The notes beneath the pieces are model-generated. The model made no database searches, was not told the DNA's origin, and saw nothing but the letters and a program-made list of their open reading frames with translations. The position numbers were made by a program, and so were the translations under genes. A DNA stretch of 64,000 bases from Lunularia cruciata (Eukaryota > Streptophyta > Marchantiopsida > Lunulariales > Lunulariaceae), in assembly GCA_948567375.1 (NCBI GenBank), contig OX419755.1, positions 18,853,001 through 18,917,000 of the forward strand, given 5' to 3'. Below, piece by piece: positions 45,521-58,259 of the stretch (the first letter of the stretch is position 1; every line of letters starts with the position of its first letter).

Positions 45521-48429
45521 GATTAAGCTAGACTTCAATATACGAGAAAAGGATGCCAATGCTTTGCCTTTGCAATGCTTATTTTAGTTCATGTCTAATA
45601 TCTACTTTTCATATGTATTGGTAGCAAAATTAGAAGCAAAGATTGCAAAATCCCGCCCTTCTGATTGGCTCAAACTGGTTGGATAAGAAGGTTGAAGTAC
45701 AAATTTTAAAAAGGTACAAATTCCAGGTTCCAAAATAAACAACTCAAAAATCTTACATAAATAGTTTTTCTCAAAAATATCTAAAAAGTTAATTTATATA
45801 TTAGAAAATTATGTTAATACATTGCCATCAAAACATTTAACGATGGTGATCTAACAAAATGTTTACAAGTTCACTTTTACATCAAATTTCATGATCTATT
45901 ATTTATACGCATATTGTGTAAAAATCCTATTTATGAAAAATTTATCAGGGAAAATAATTGATAGATTTTACTTAAGTTATAATATTAAATTACAAAAAGA
46001 GAAGAATTATTAATTAAAAATCCTATATATTTTATATATTTTAGAGATTAGACAAGACAAATAGACATGAGAAAGTAATCAAATATCTCTAGGAAATATT
46101 ATGCATATTAAAATTGCTATCTCTATGTAGAGAACTATCATTCACATTTCGTCAAAAAATAAATTAATAAAAGCTATATTAACTATTTGGAGAACAAACT
46201 AATCAAGTTGTTTGGAGAAGTTAATACTTTGTAAAACATTTAATTAGTATATCTAAGATACAATGTGTGGTTATTAGTATCCAAATGAATTCATCCAAGC
46301 CCACAAATAAATTTGAAAAGAATTGTCATTACTTTCTTGTGGTACAAATGAAGATGACCAAAAGAATAACTAATTTATGTTTGATCTCTTTCCTATAAGA
46401 AATCTCAATTCATATTTTTAGAATACTATGATCAGATATTATCAATGAAATCCTTTCAGAACTTGGTGGTATTTTATAAGAGAAAAGTTAGTCATTGAGT
46501 AGATTTTTATTTATTTATTTATTAATGGATAATTTTGATTAAAAATGTAAAAATAGGGAAATTGACTTTGATACTTATTTATTGAGATGTTTAAAATAAA
46601 ATAAAATTTATTATTTCATAAATATATATCCAGAACAATTTTATATAAGGAAAAAATCCACAAAAAAATTATATAAGAAATTTTTATAGGATTTAATATC
46701 CAAAATTTCATAAAAATTAATCTTTATTATGATATGAAATTTTGGATTTTAATTGAATATTATAAATATATTATTATATAAATTAAAACGCTCTAAATAC
46801 CCATTTAACATTCATGAACTTTTTTGAACACTTTTTATTATATTTTTTCATCTCTTTTGTATTTTCCTTAATTGACTAATTTTCCTTAACAAATTCTTAC
46901 AATAATTTCAAAAAGGATTAATTTTTATTACAGAAAAATTTCTTGCACTTTGATTGTTCTATTTTTTTAGAAAAAGTAATCAATTGACGAAAGAAATATA
47001 AAGATAACACAATTTCATCTTTTGTAATCCATCTAGTGTAAGATATAAACTAGTAAAGTAGTAGTTTAAAACTTGTGTATGATGTTAAACATAAAGATCT
47101 AGGTGAGATCAAGAGTAGTTGTTCAAGACTAACATGTGAATTTTTTGACTAGTGTGTTAGTTTTATTTATCTTATATGCACCACTTATCTATGGGAGAGA
47201 TTATGTGTGCCTCTATGGTAGCACTTCAATATAAAAGTAAGGGAGAGTGATCTTACGAGCATTTAATCTTTGACTAACTTTTTAAGAAGTCCATTCATAT
47301 TTGCTCAAGTTATAACTATATTAAATTGGAAATTTAGTTACGAGAGAAGATCATCCTTCTTGGAATAATAATGAAGGGATAAATTTTGTGAAATGAAGAA
47401 AGTAGAAAGACTTGTTATAGAACAATGTCCGTTAAATTTGAAGTAGACAAGGTTGCAAATGTAGATTATAAGAGTGTTTTGGGTCAATTTTTCAATTTTT
47501 CTTCTTTCTATTGAATCTCAAAAGGACGAGAATGATGAATTAGAGTGTACAACCAAAGAGTATATCTTGTTTCTAACTTCCAATTCTTAAAAGGTTTCAT
47601 ATTACGATTCAATTTTTGGATAGGTATAACATTTGAAGACAATACTTCATAATAGTTTCATACAACAATAGATGTAGTCAACCATATTGAAAGTGCTTCA
47701 CATGGTTTTTAATGCTTTATGATTGGATTTACTATCATATTTTGTTACGAGTGATGAATTCAATTAGATAGCCAATTGTAAATTTATCCTACTTAACTTT
47801 ATTTATGAACCAAATATTTCATGGAAGGAATGAAATGCTCAAATGTTTGGTGAAGAGAAGAACCATGAGATTTTTAGTTTGTACTCACCATTAGTATTGC
47901 TGGTGAATTTTTATCAAGCGTACAACATTTAGAGTTGCTCTATTTTAATAATACCAACCAAAAAGGTAAAAGATAGATAAGGTAACCACTCAAAGGTTAT
48001 TTTAAAAGATAAAGTAAATAAAAACTAGCTTTACAAGAAAATATAAATCACATACAAGAACTACTATTGAGCATCAAGGCTCCAGAAGTATGTTGAATGG
48101 AACAAGTGGTCTCACCAAAATAGTTCAAAATACTCAAAGACTCACATGCCATTTCAAGCACTAAATGATGCTCAATATATCTTTCATGAAGTATGGCAAA
48201 GGAAAATAAGTTTTAACTATATTGCAAGATTACTAAAGAAATGGCTCTTTTTTATATAGATCCACCTGTCCTAGTTTGGTATTTGGGTGTGATATGGGTA
48301 TATTCATTTAATTTACTTTATATGGTTGGTATGGTTCTAAGATTATGAAAACTTTGCTTTTGAACATTAATATATTCATTAATTTGAATGAAACAAGAAG
48401 CAATAAGCAATTTCAAAATTTTATACTCA

Positions 48430-49110
48430 CTTAATTTGGTTCTTATGAAGCTTTATTAATCCATTTGAAAGATAATGCCTATGATTAATTCCTGAGTCTT
48501 ATAACCTTCAAGTTAAGACTGTGAATTTGAGTGAAGCAAAAAAATTCAATATTTTGAAGAGGAAAGTGAAAAGAGAAATGCTCATTAAGGAGAAAAGATT
48601 ATATGCAAAGCTAGGGAGAAAAAACTAGATATGAGGCTATTACATTGGCCTAAAGATCTTTTATTCTTTGTGTATAGAAAAGGAAATTTTCCAAGATGTA
48701 CCAATTCCCTGCATGGAGTTTTAGAACATTCAATGCAAAAATTGAATCCAACCATTGTGTGAAAAAATGAGGTAAATTCAAGGCTTGCATCAATAAGCTA
48801 TGCCGCCGAAGAAGGAGAACTAATTGTATAAGGTAGTGAATAATCAACAAGTAGAAAGTAGGAGATGTTACACGTATAGGAGATTTGGTTACTTGGTAAT
48901 CGATGTTATGTTTGGTTAGAATATTAACTAATTTTCTAACCTCATAATAATACACAAAGTGTAAAGTGAAACTAATGAAGGGAAAAAGATGAGCACGCGG
49001 ATTTAAGTAACAAAGATCACTAATAACTTGCACTCTTAGTGTTAATGGTTCTACCAAGGAGGAAGAAAAAGATAAACAAAAGTCAATGGAGCAAGAAACC
49101 ATTGCTTGTT
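48430..49110 (+). pseudogene. Gag-like retroelement fossil with a decayed zinc knuckle
   Basis: Broken + strand frames read SYEALLIHLKD near 48445 (compare the SYEAL block of copia-type gag), then a Lys/Glu-rich stretch. At about 48867-48910, CYTYRRFGYLVIDV has exactly the spacing of a CCHC zinc knuckle (C-X2-C-X4-H-X4-C). The second Cys is now Tyr, the His is Tyr and the last Cys is Val. No protease, RT or integrase was recognised downstream. The 150-codon frame on the opposite strand is a shadow. Confidence 0.4.
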
Positions 49111-49408
49111 GTCATGGATGTGGACTTAGAAGATTATAATTTTCAATTAATCTAAGAGCAACAACATTATTTCTTTAAAATCAGTCCTTAAATGTTATGA
49201 TTAGTGGAATAAAATACTGAAAGTAAGAAGATAGAACTACCAAATTAGATGAACCTAAAAACACAGGACCTTACTAAGAACTATGATAATGTAACATAAA
49301 TGTGTTAACACATGGAGGTAATTGAATGGCAACTGATCAAATTTGCTTGTTATGATGATGTTACTTTGAATGGAGCAATAAAAGCCAAACATGGATTTGA
49401 TAAACAAA

Positions 49409-49412
<4 letters not shown>

Positions 49413-49457
<45 letters not shown>
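49413..49457. repeat. (TA)n microsatellite
   Basis: About 22 uninterrupted TA units. Confidence 0.95.
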
Positions 49458-49460
<3 letters not shown>

Positions 49461-52400
49461 AAATATAGCTATAATAGAATCACAAAATAAAATAACCTTT
49501 ATATGTGATTGTAATAACTACACTCAACAATAGAGATTGATATTTCTCTAAAAGACATAATAACCACTAAGGACAATGGTTAAGAATTGAAAAATAAAAA
49601 TAATGAATGCAATGTATGCTTGAATGATCTACTAGTTGGTCCATTAGTCCATTACCATAGCAAAAGGAAGATGCTGAAATTGAGATCCTTGTAAGAAGTA
49701 AGTCACACTTCATCATTTCATATATGTTAGCTCTTAATGAGCTAGAAGAATGTAAATCCTAGAAGATAAGAAATTTTTGAAGAAAGGATGCATCCAACCA
49801 AGCATCCCCATATATGGAACTCTCCTCATTTTTTTAAGAACAAGGATAGAAGTATTAGTATACATGTTGATCATTCTACATTAAGTCAACAAGATTTCAA
49901 GAAAGAGTATTCCTTGTTTGGTGAATCTTTTGATAAGCTTTAAGGCATTAAGTTCTTCACTAAATCTGACACATACAGAAGATGTGATCGAATTTAGATT
50001 TCAAGATTTAGATTGCAACTGAAGATATAACCAATAACTCTTCACACCATATATTCATCTTAGTAAATGGTTATTGCAATTTTTCTCACAAATGCATTCA
50101 TTATATTATTAGATTGATAAATAATAGTTTTTGAGCATAGTTTGGAAAACCTAGTCTTGTAATTCTAGATGATATTTAGTTCATATTCAATAAAAGTATC
50201 TTAGATAAGTCTTTTGGATTCCAACAAATAATGATTTATGTAGAATCTTCAGGAGGTGTTTTTTCTAGACCTAAAGTTGACTATTTATCCATTGAATGAG
50301 TGGGAACACATTTAAGCATAAATGATAAGATAGGAGAGATCTAGAAGTATATTGCTTCTTAAGATCAAGATCGAGATCGAGATCAAGTCTTTACTTGACT
50401 TTGATGCACTAAAGTTATCTAGATAACTAAAAGTATACGTTCTTCTCACAAGAATAATTCCTAAATAAAATTTATATTTTGTATGTTGCAATTATGTCAA
50501 TTCCTCTATAGTATGTACTATACTATCATACATAAACATGACATCATGGTAAAGTTAATTTCCCTTTGGTTGTCTTATAGCAGTGGTTAATTTATATACT
50601 TTGATTTCTTGCTTGTCTCTCTTATCCTAAAGAACTCTATATATATTATGATCTACTTAGAGCCCTTCTGACCTAAAATATTTTCTCCAAATGATATGCC
50701 TTCATTACTTCTTTGCATTTTCCACTTATAGTAATTATTTCTATTTAGCTTGTTTTTTATAGTAAAGAGAAAAGATGCATCTCTAACTTTATTATATATT
50801 ATATGAATTTTCTAATGGAGATGATACTTTTACCTAATATGTACTAGAGTATACTTAAAGATTAGAGGTAGTATAATATAATATAGTTAATGCATGTATG
50901 AAATGATTTGTTGAGTATTTTCTATTTTTCAAGAAATTAAGAAACATAAAGAATTTCAAATTTTTGCAAGGGTTGAAAATGAAGTTATCAATATATTTTA
51001 TTGGATATAAAATTGATATATTTAGAATAACATCCTTGAATCTTGTTAAGTTATACCATCAAAATTTTCAATCCTTCTTCTTTCCTAATATTACCCCTAG
51101 GAATACTCACCTTTTATATTTATATCAATTGGTTAGCAATATAATTTAGCAATCTTCTATTTCTAAGGATTTCATCCGATGATACTTTATCCTTATATTT
51201 ATTTGTTTTTTTATGAAGATTCTATGATAGATTATTTATCACATTGAGATCTCTATGGTAGAAGCCATACATTTTTTTTGAGATAAAATTTTAATTTTGA
51301 AATAAATTTCTTAAATTTTGATATGTACGTAAGTTGGAATGACTTGAAATTAATGTAAGATTATCTGACATGGACTGAAATTTATCTTATAATTTTCATT
51401 ATTTTTTTGATTTCAGTGGGGACAATTAATTTATTAATGTATGCTTGGCCAAGTCTATATTATCAATAGTTTATAAATATATAAAAAATATTTCTTGATC
51501 TATAAAGTACATATTTTCTTGCAATAATAATTAAAAAAACATCCAACCTTTTAGTAGAATATTATGAGACCTTTTTAATTGTGACCACATTCTCTCTTTT
51601 CTCTCATAAAGGAAGATTGATTGCACAATTAATCCTTGAGAAATTTCTCTATTTTGTCAAAATATTGTAAAAATCTGCAATTTTAAAAAAATAATTCTCC
51701 TCATCCAATTCCACAATCCTCATGTGCATGACTAGAATCCAGACCTAGTGTCAAAACCATGACCATTATTCACATATGTTCTACATTATAGTAATTCTTA
51801 ACTACCTCAATAACATCTTTTATTGATTCAATTATTGAACATAATTTTGCTATATTTGAATAAATTTACCTTATTAAATTTAATGTTTAAAAATTAATTC
51901 CTTAAAAAAATTAAAACTTTCAAGACTTTACAAGTCTTTGGTCAATACAGTATACAAGACATTCAAATAAGATATGAAAAATGAAAATTTTCCAGTATCT
52001 AAACTTTTCAATAAATTAAATAATTTTATATAAAGAAAATTTTCTCTTAGCTAATTTATATATTCACAATCAGAAATAAAATCAATGAAAAGTACTTATT
52101 CCCGTAAGAAGTTCTGTTTTAGGTTCAAGAGTAGTCTAGTAAATTTCTTTCGCATCAAAATTTTTAAATAGTGCAACAGCTTTTTAAGTCCCAAGATCAT
52201 GGATATGGGTGGTCTTTATATATACAAAAATACAGTATAGTCATTCAATCAAACAGCTAGATATATTGCAAAAGTTTTTCTAAGTAACTCTTTGGGATAG
52301 AAGAATTTTGACTGAATTCAATCATTTAGCATTCATATAAATCTACTTTGAAGAGAGATAAAAATATTTAAGTTATGATATTATGTAAGAAGGTCATTTT

Positions 52401-53289
52401 TTCTATTCAAATTTGATAGCTAACAAATTAATCTTATTCAAAATCAAAATCTATATTTCCAATACACTAAAAATTGCTTGATGATGGCTCTCAGATATTT
52501 AATCTCCAAGACAACACTCAATTCTTGATAGATTAATTTCTTTAAATTATACAAATGATAATTTTTCACTTTTTCTTCCATCAAGAGGCTCTACATCGGA
52601 GATTATTCATTTATAAATGCAATATAAAAGCAAATCTAGATATGAATTTAATTTAAAAATTAATTTCTTGCTACATCTACTTAGGAATATGTATATATCA
52701 TATAATGATATTAGAGGTTTGTATATTGGTTTAATATAATATGTCAACTTGAAAAAATGAGATTTGTAGGAAAACCTTTTAAATTGATAAAGAAGTAGAA
52801 AACATTGCGTATTTCATAAATTTTCATAGATTTTTTTTTGGGTATTTTAGTCCATCAACTCTCTTGTATGAAGTCTTTTAAGTAAAAATATTCCCAACTC
52901 CCTTTAGCCGATCGCTATAAAATGTACTGTCCAAGAATAGTTTTTTGTATGCATGCTCCAAAACTCAAAATCAAATGCTGCACAGTTGATTGTTCATTAG
53001 TCTAAAACGCTAAAACGCTAAAAAATGTGTCTAGCCTTGGAATCTTGAATAATTTGAATGGATATGGCTCATTGTCGTTGATAAATTAAGTTTAGATCCT
53101 ATTTAACATGAGAAGGACGTTCACAAAACTCCGTATTGAGATAGATATTTCTCTGAGCCTTTGATGGGAATTATCCATGAATAATTTTTGGTATCCTTAA
53201 ACTTTATGAGCACTCTTGAAAGGGGCTTCAAATTTTTTTACACCACCACCTTATTAATTCAATCAATATGCTTTATATCTATTAGTAGT

Positions 53290-54835
53290 AAACTGAGCAC
53301 CGATCACTATTATTACTATGAATCATTCTCATGTGATGCTAACATCCCGCATGTTTAGGGTCAGGACCTCGTGCCTTGGCTTGCGTGTATTTAGAGATCG
53401 ACTAATTCTTTTGGCTGCAACTTTCAACATGTCTTTCAGCATTATGTACAGTTCCCGTCCTCGGACGCACAATATCAAGAATTTACCTACAAAATCATCA
53501 TCCAGCACCAACAATGTCTACATTTATGAACACTGGGAGATTACGCAAGTTTGGTAGAACGCTAAAGTAAATCGTGGACTTGCAAAAATGTCCTCAAGCT
53601 TTTGATCCATGTTTTGGAATATTTACGCCGAATTGTGAAGCTTATATTCAAGACCAAGTCTAAACTGATTCTTTAAGGCTGAATAGGGCACTTTAAACTA
53701 CAGTGCACTTATTGTCGAGCAATATTCGCCCTATATAATGCCCACAAAACCACTCTCACCATGCATGAGGAGGGTAGTAAAATAAACAGATTTCAGATGA
53801 GGGGTTCGCAACCATATCAAACATAAGCGACGAACGGCTGTTGATTACAAGATGTGAGGATTTACGTACTTAACTTTGTCCTTGATTCCGGCGTTTGGGA
53901 TAGCGAATGCCGCCCACCTTTTTCCCGTCTTCCTTTCATGGAATTGGATAGCGTGTCCCGAACCCATTCAGGCCCGCCTCACTCAAGGAGATCAGGTAAG
54001 ATATTTGTGTGGAAGGAGCGGACAAGGAAGTAGGAAGCACACCTAAAGCCGCATTTGCCTGTTCTCGTCTCGTTCATGGGATATTTTGTTCTCTCACCAA
54101 ACGAAGGAGTTAGGCGCCAGTTACTTCCTCAATAGATCCTAACAACGCAGAACTAGAGTAGAGTCTATGTATATTTAGTAGGATTGAGGTTGCTCGTGGT
54201 GGATTTGACTGCCGCAATTTGGTTGTTGTTTCCCTTGACACACGAGACTCCTAAACTTTGCAATTTCTCACGAAGAAACAAGTGTCAGAGTGTTTGACTT
54301 ATATGTTTGAAAATTATCTGTATGTTAAGAGGTCTAACGTGTTGAGGCTAGAATAATTTTATTTGAGATTATTTTTACCAGTTAGCAGTTTACCACTAAA
54401 CTGTCGCTTGATAAAATCATCTCTGATAAAACAAATTGTCCCTCGATTTATATATCCCTCAGCATTTATCTTTAACGTATTGACTATAATAAGTCGGACA
54501 CTTGCTCCCTGTGGAGAAATTCTTAATTCCGAGAGAAAAGAAAAGAAAAATCAATTCTGTGACTACAGATTGCCAAAGGAAAAAATTCTAAATAGCAAGA
54601 ATGGAATCCAATCCTTCTACATCCTCTACTCTGCTTCTCCTTTCTCAGGGTCTATTCAAAAACTCTACGGCAAAGAAACTATCTGGTTTACAATCCATCT
54701 TACTGGTGTATTTGAACTGCCAATTTGTACAAGAATGTGATATTTTCGATTCCATATCCAAGTGCATAGTTGAATTAGAGAGCTCTTTGAAAACTTGAAC
54801 TAAAACAAGTTTCATAATACGAATACTGAATTGGG
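53290..54835. other. No recognised gene
   Basis: More complex, less AT-rich sequence than to the left. A frame on each strand at 53318-53557 (79 and 61 codons) and one at 54363-54740 (125 codons) match nothing I know. A TATA-like CTATATAATG near 53730 precedes an ATG at 53762 that opens only a short frame. Confidence 0.45.
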
Positions 54836-54965
54836 GAAGAAGGCGACTGCGAAGAAAAAATGAAGGACGGGAAGACCCCGTCAAGCCGTACAAGGGAGAG
54901 ACACAAAAGATAACATGGTGCTAAGTCCCAATAAAGTCTATTTGAGAAATCTGCCCTAAGATAGC
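54836..54965 (-). repeat. Family E hairpin repeat, copy 6
   Basis: The most complete copy together with copy 7. On the - strand: TTAGGGCAGATTTCTCAAAT, GGGACTTAGCACCATGTTA, TTTTGTGTCTCTCCCTTGTA, CGGCTTGACGGGGTCTTCCC, GTCCTTC and GCAGTCGCC. The hairpin is GACGGG-GTCTT-CCCGTC (54866-54882): the T-A pair of other copies is C-G here, so both arms changed together. Confidence 0.75.
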
Positions 54966-55064
54966 GGAACTATGCATAATAGATGAATACTGAATTTAGG
55001 AGTCTGATTTTTGATTTCAGCTCAATGAATGCATGTAGTGTATGGGAGAGCGGGAGAACTCACA

Positions 55065-55700
55065 CTAGAAGCTTGATGATTGCTGTTGCTGTCGGGAAGG
55101 AAATAAAATGAGGCACATGGGCATATTGGCAACGTACGGCTCCCTCCCTAAAGTATTGTGTCGTTCCCAGACAGAGCACGCGCAATGAGTTCCGACCTCG
55201 CGTCGCGTAGTGCCGGCCTTGTGAGCAATTTGTAGGGACGAAGCTCTGCGTTGGAGCGGAGATGGCGGCCGCGACGTTGCGCCTCTCGTGCCTGACGGGA
55301 AGCCCATCCAGGTTCGCCGCGAATCTTGCAATCGGTTTCCGACAGAATAGTGGTTACTGCTCTTACGTTCTCTCGTGTTTTCTGTGCAGAGGAAGCAGGA
55401 ACTCTCTTCCATTTTAGCGGGGGTGACTGAGGGACTCCTTTTCCAGTTCTGGCCCGGACAACTGGGGACGTCGCGTTGTCGGAACGAATTTAGGACGAGG
55501 ACAGGCGTTCCGCGGCTGGTGTGGAGTGGTCGGAAGAAGGCCCCCTTTGGGATTTCCCCACGGAAGGATCGTCGAGGAGATAAGAGCTGGGACAGGTACT
55601 GTATAAGGACGTCTCTAAATGGGGGGCCTACTACTGTAGATGTCAAAAGGAGCACGTTTCTTTCTACTAGCACCAAAAGGACAAATGAGTGAGTTGCGAC
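55065..55700. other. GC-rich, exon-like island; possible gene fragment
   Basis: Strongly GC- and CpG-rich. On the + strand an ATG in excellent plant context (GAGATGGCGGC, 55262) opens MAAATLRLSCLTGSPSRF. This Ala/Ser/Arg-rich start looks like an organelle transit peptide, but the frame stops after about 50 codons. A good acceptor (TTTTCTGTGCAG, ending 55390) precedes another open stretch to a donor-like GACAG/GTACTG near 55572, but the frames do not join cleanly. The - strand has an open frame of 203 codons (55065-55676) without recognisable domains. Best guess: a captured or duplicated 5' gene fragment. Function unknown. Confidence 0.3.
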
Positions 55701-57120
55701 ATTCTCGAATCTCTGAAGTCGGAAGGAAGGTTGCCAACTATGTTTCGAGGTAGGAACCTACGCTAGAATGCATGCAATGTAGCACACGTAAATACTTTGA
55801 GCTTTGGAGTAAGAAACGGCGCTGAAATGACACTGGCCGTGGGGGGGGCAATATTGTTGTTCATATTTTTGAGCATATAGCGAAAGAGAAACGGGCTGAT
55901 GTTATCTCAGTATCGGACTCCAATCATCCCTCCGATCTGGCTAGAAAGTGTATTTTACAGCAATAAAAATTTCTGCGCGTTGGTCGCTGGTCTAGATTCC
56001 GAGGCGAATTTGCCAAGAAAGTACCTGAAAAGGTGAACAATTTAGCTCCACCTATCAAACTTGGCAGAGTTTGTACAGCCTTGGCTAAACCCCACAATTG
56101 CTATCACTATATAGACTGCGAACATCAAGCTCTAGTCTATGCATGATACATATGGAAGCTAGTGTGAAATTTCGCGATTGTAAGAGTAAAGGCGAAACTG
56201 GGCAAGAAACTCGTGCTCGCGCGCTAGAGTTGCTGCCCTTGCGCATGTCTCGTCTCTTTCTAGATTCTTTTGTTTAGCTCACAGGCGGAGACAGGATCTA
56301 AAAGCTGTACTCATCATTGAGATTTCACAATCCATCACGGATTGTGGATTATCTGAGACTCGACCATGTTATAATATCAATGATCGCAGTCGCCTCGAAT
56401 CTATTTCTTCTCAAAAACATTTGAACGGGAGTCATCTATCGACCGACTTGAGAGCGCAGACATTCTACGGACATCTTCATAAAATTCAGGACCAACAGTA
56501 GACTGGAAAGTAGAATATACTTACATATCTATATGTTCTAAGAAGCCCAGGAAGCTATGAGCTATACAGTTCATTCTTCTCTCATGCTTCCCATTTAGTA
56601 GATGGTCAACTGAACCTGAATAACATTTTGTCTCTTCCACTATCCTCCTAAGAGGTTGTCGTTAAAAACTGAAGTTACTTCTCATGATGAAAATCTATGG
56701 TTGCATTCAAATCTAAAGGGCGAACTCCACGAAGGGAATGATAAGCATTTTTTGAAATGAATTTAAGCATTCTTAGCATTTGAGCTTAAATTCGTTACAC
56801 CCTATATGCTTTCTAATCCAGAATGTAAGTATCTTACGTTTCCGGCTTTTTCATTACCAATCACCAGCTATCGTATTTCAGAACCTATCAGATAGAGCCC
56901 TAGTGTCGTTATTAGTTGGACCCGCGGTAAGAAAATGTTGTTTGTGCAACAAGAGATGCATGTACTCGTCAATTGTGAGGATGTTGTAGAAGTTTATAGC
57001 GATCCCCATGGAAACGTTTCAAGGAGGACTTTGGTTGGTGAGAGTGAGAAGAAGAATTGATATGTATTTGCTACCAGAAGGATTGAGAAAAATTTATTGT
57101 ACCTTGCTTTATTTGAATGA
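55700..57120. other. No gene recognised
   Basis: Mixed-composition sequence with no frame over about 70 codons. A G9 run lies near 55842. Confidence 0.45.
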
Positions 57121-57124
57121 AAGT

Positions 57125-57245
57125 ATCAGTGTGCTCATGTAGACTCTACTGGGGCTAAGCTCCATGTTACCTCTTTTGTCTCTCCCTTGGACGGCTTGAT
57201 GGGGTCTTCCTATCCTTCGTTTTTCCTACGCCGTCGCCTTTTTCG
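57125..57245 (+). repeat. Family E hairpin repeat, copy 7
   Basis: GTAGACTCTACTGGGGCTAA, GCTCCATGTTACCTCTTTTG, TCTCTCCCTTGGACGGCTTG, then the hairpin GATGGG-GTCTT-CCTATC (57198-57214, one G-T wobble), ending CTACGCCGTCGCCTTTTTC. Here ACGGC before and GCCGT after the hairpin can also pair, giving an outer stem. Confidence 0.75.
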
Positions 57246-57249
57246 TCTC

Positions 57250-58225
57250 ATGTAGAGTAATTGAGATACCAATTCCTTAGTATTCGCAGATTAGATTACG
57301 GTCCTGTATATGCAAGCATTTATCACCGCGACTAGGAAGATAATCTACAATCTGTCAGGAACTCTTCGACTAGTGGGTTGCACCTGGTTCTCCATTTTGC
57401 ATTGATTACCGCAGACAGATGCACGAATGTGCCAGCTCTTCAGATGAGATAAGAACATCTAAACCGCGAAGTCTGCTGTCCCCAAAGTTGCACGTTGCTT
57501 TGGGAGGAAGGAAAATGTTCAATGAGTATCAGCATAACAGTTTTTCATGTTCTGTTTCTCCGGTCACCCCATGGGTACACATAGATATTGATGAAGTTGA
57601 ATGTTGATCATCGGAAAACATCTGTACAGTTAAGCCAGTGTACTGATTTGATTTCTCGCTTCAATTCAGAATCTAATGCAGTTCCGCGCGCATATATCCA
57701 GTATGATAAGCGGAAGTGCCGCAGGTGAAATTTACAACTACTTTCGTCTCCGGAAATTAGCTGTATGTATTAATTGTGTAAGTATGGAAATTTCTGAGAA
57801 TTTTGCATAATTTCTTATCCTTATGTTTCTAAACACACGAGGATAAGAGAGGTATAAAAGACCTACGACGAAAGCAGATTGGTAGCAGTATAACAATACT
57901 AATGTACTCTCTTTTGAAGGATGAAGTTTCTTTGCAGAGAACATCCAGCAGCATAACATATGCTATCCCGATTGAATAGAAATTACACCAAAGCCAAGCC
58001 ACAATGCTCCGCAGCTTTCAAGATTAGCAAATGAATTCAAGAGTATTCTTCGTATAGAGTGTTTAGAGATTGTATGGTGTTAGAGATTTTTGTGTACTTT
58101 CGTCACTAGTCCAATGATTTCCGTCACTTCACAACGTTATCTCTCCGGCTTTAGGCCTTCATAGACGGGAAGTAGTAGGAAGAGTTCCTATCATATCTAG
58201 TACTCTCACTCTTTGTTTATCAAAT
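57250..58225. other. No gene recognised
   Basis: One 62-codon frame at 57419-57607 begins right after an acceptor-like CAGACAG but matches nothing known. The rest is unremarkable. Confidence 0.4.
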
Positions 58226-58259
58226 ATGTACCATTCTAGGACCTATGTCACTCAATTCA

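Larger units (their letters stand above)
42775..53290. other. Very AT-rich region, almost no recognisable features
   Basis: About 10.5 kb of strongly A/T-rich sequence, lower in GC than any other part of the window. No credible gene. It holds a promoter-like block (45290-45520), a gag-like fossil (48430-49110), a (TA)n tract (49413-49457) and a short GATCGA-type repeat near 50370-50395. No similarity to chloroplast or mitochondrial genes was noticed. Long-term methylation-driven decay of old repeats would fit. Confidence 0.5.

Noticed and set aside
48650-49102. 150-codon frame on the - strand
   Set aside because: Shadow of the + strand gag-like fossil that carries the zinc-knuckle spacing; no family recognised on the - strand.
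42775-53290. Organelle DNA insertion (because of the high AT content)
   Set aside because: No plastid or mitochondrial gene, rRNA or tRNA sequence was recognised anywhere in the block.
55065-55676. 203-codon frame on the - strand
   Set aside because: No recognisable domain; lies opposite a more gene-like + strand arrangement in CpG-rich DNA, where long chance frames are common. Kept only as part of the island description.
57419-57607. Small exon after an acceptor-like CAGACAG
   Set aside because: No partner exon, homology or donor found; 62 codons can occur by chance.
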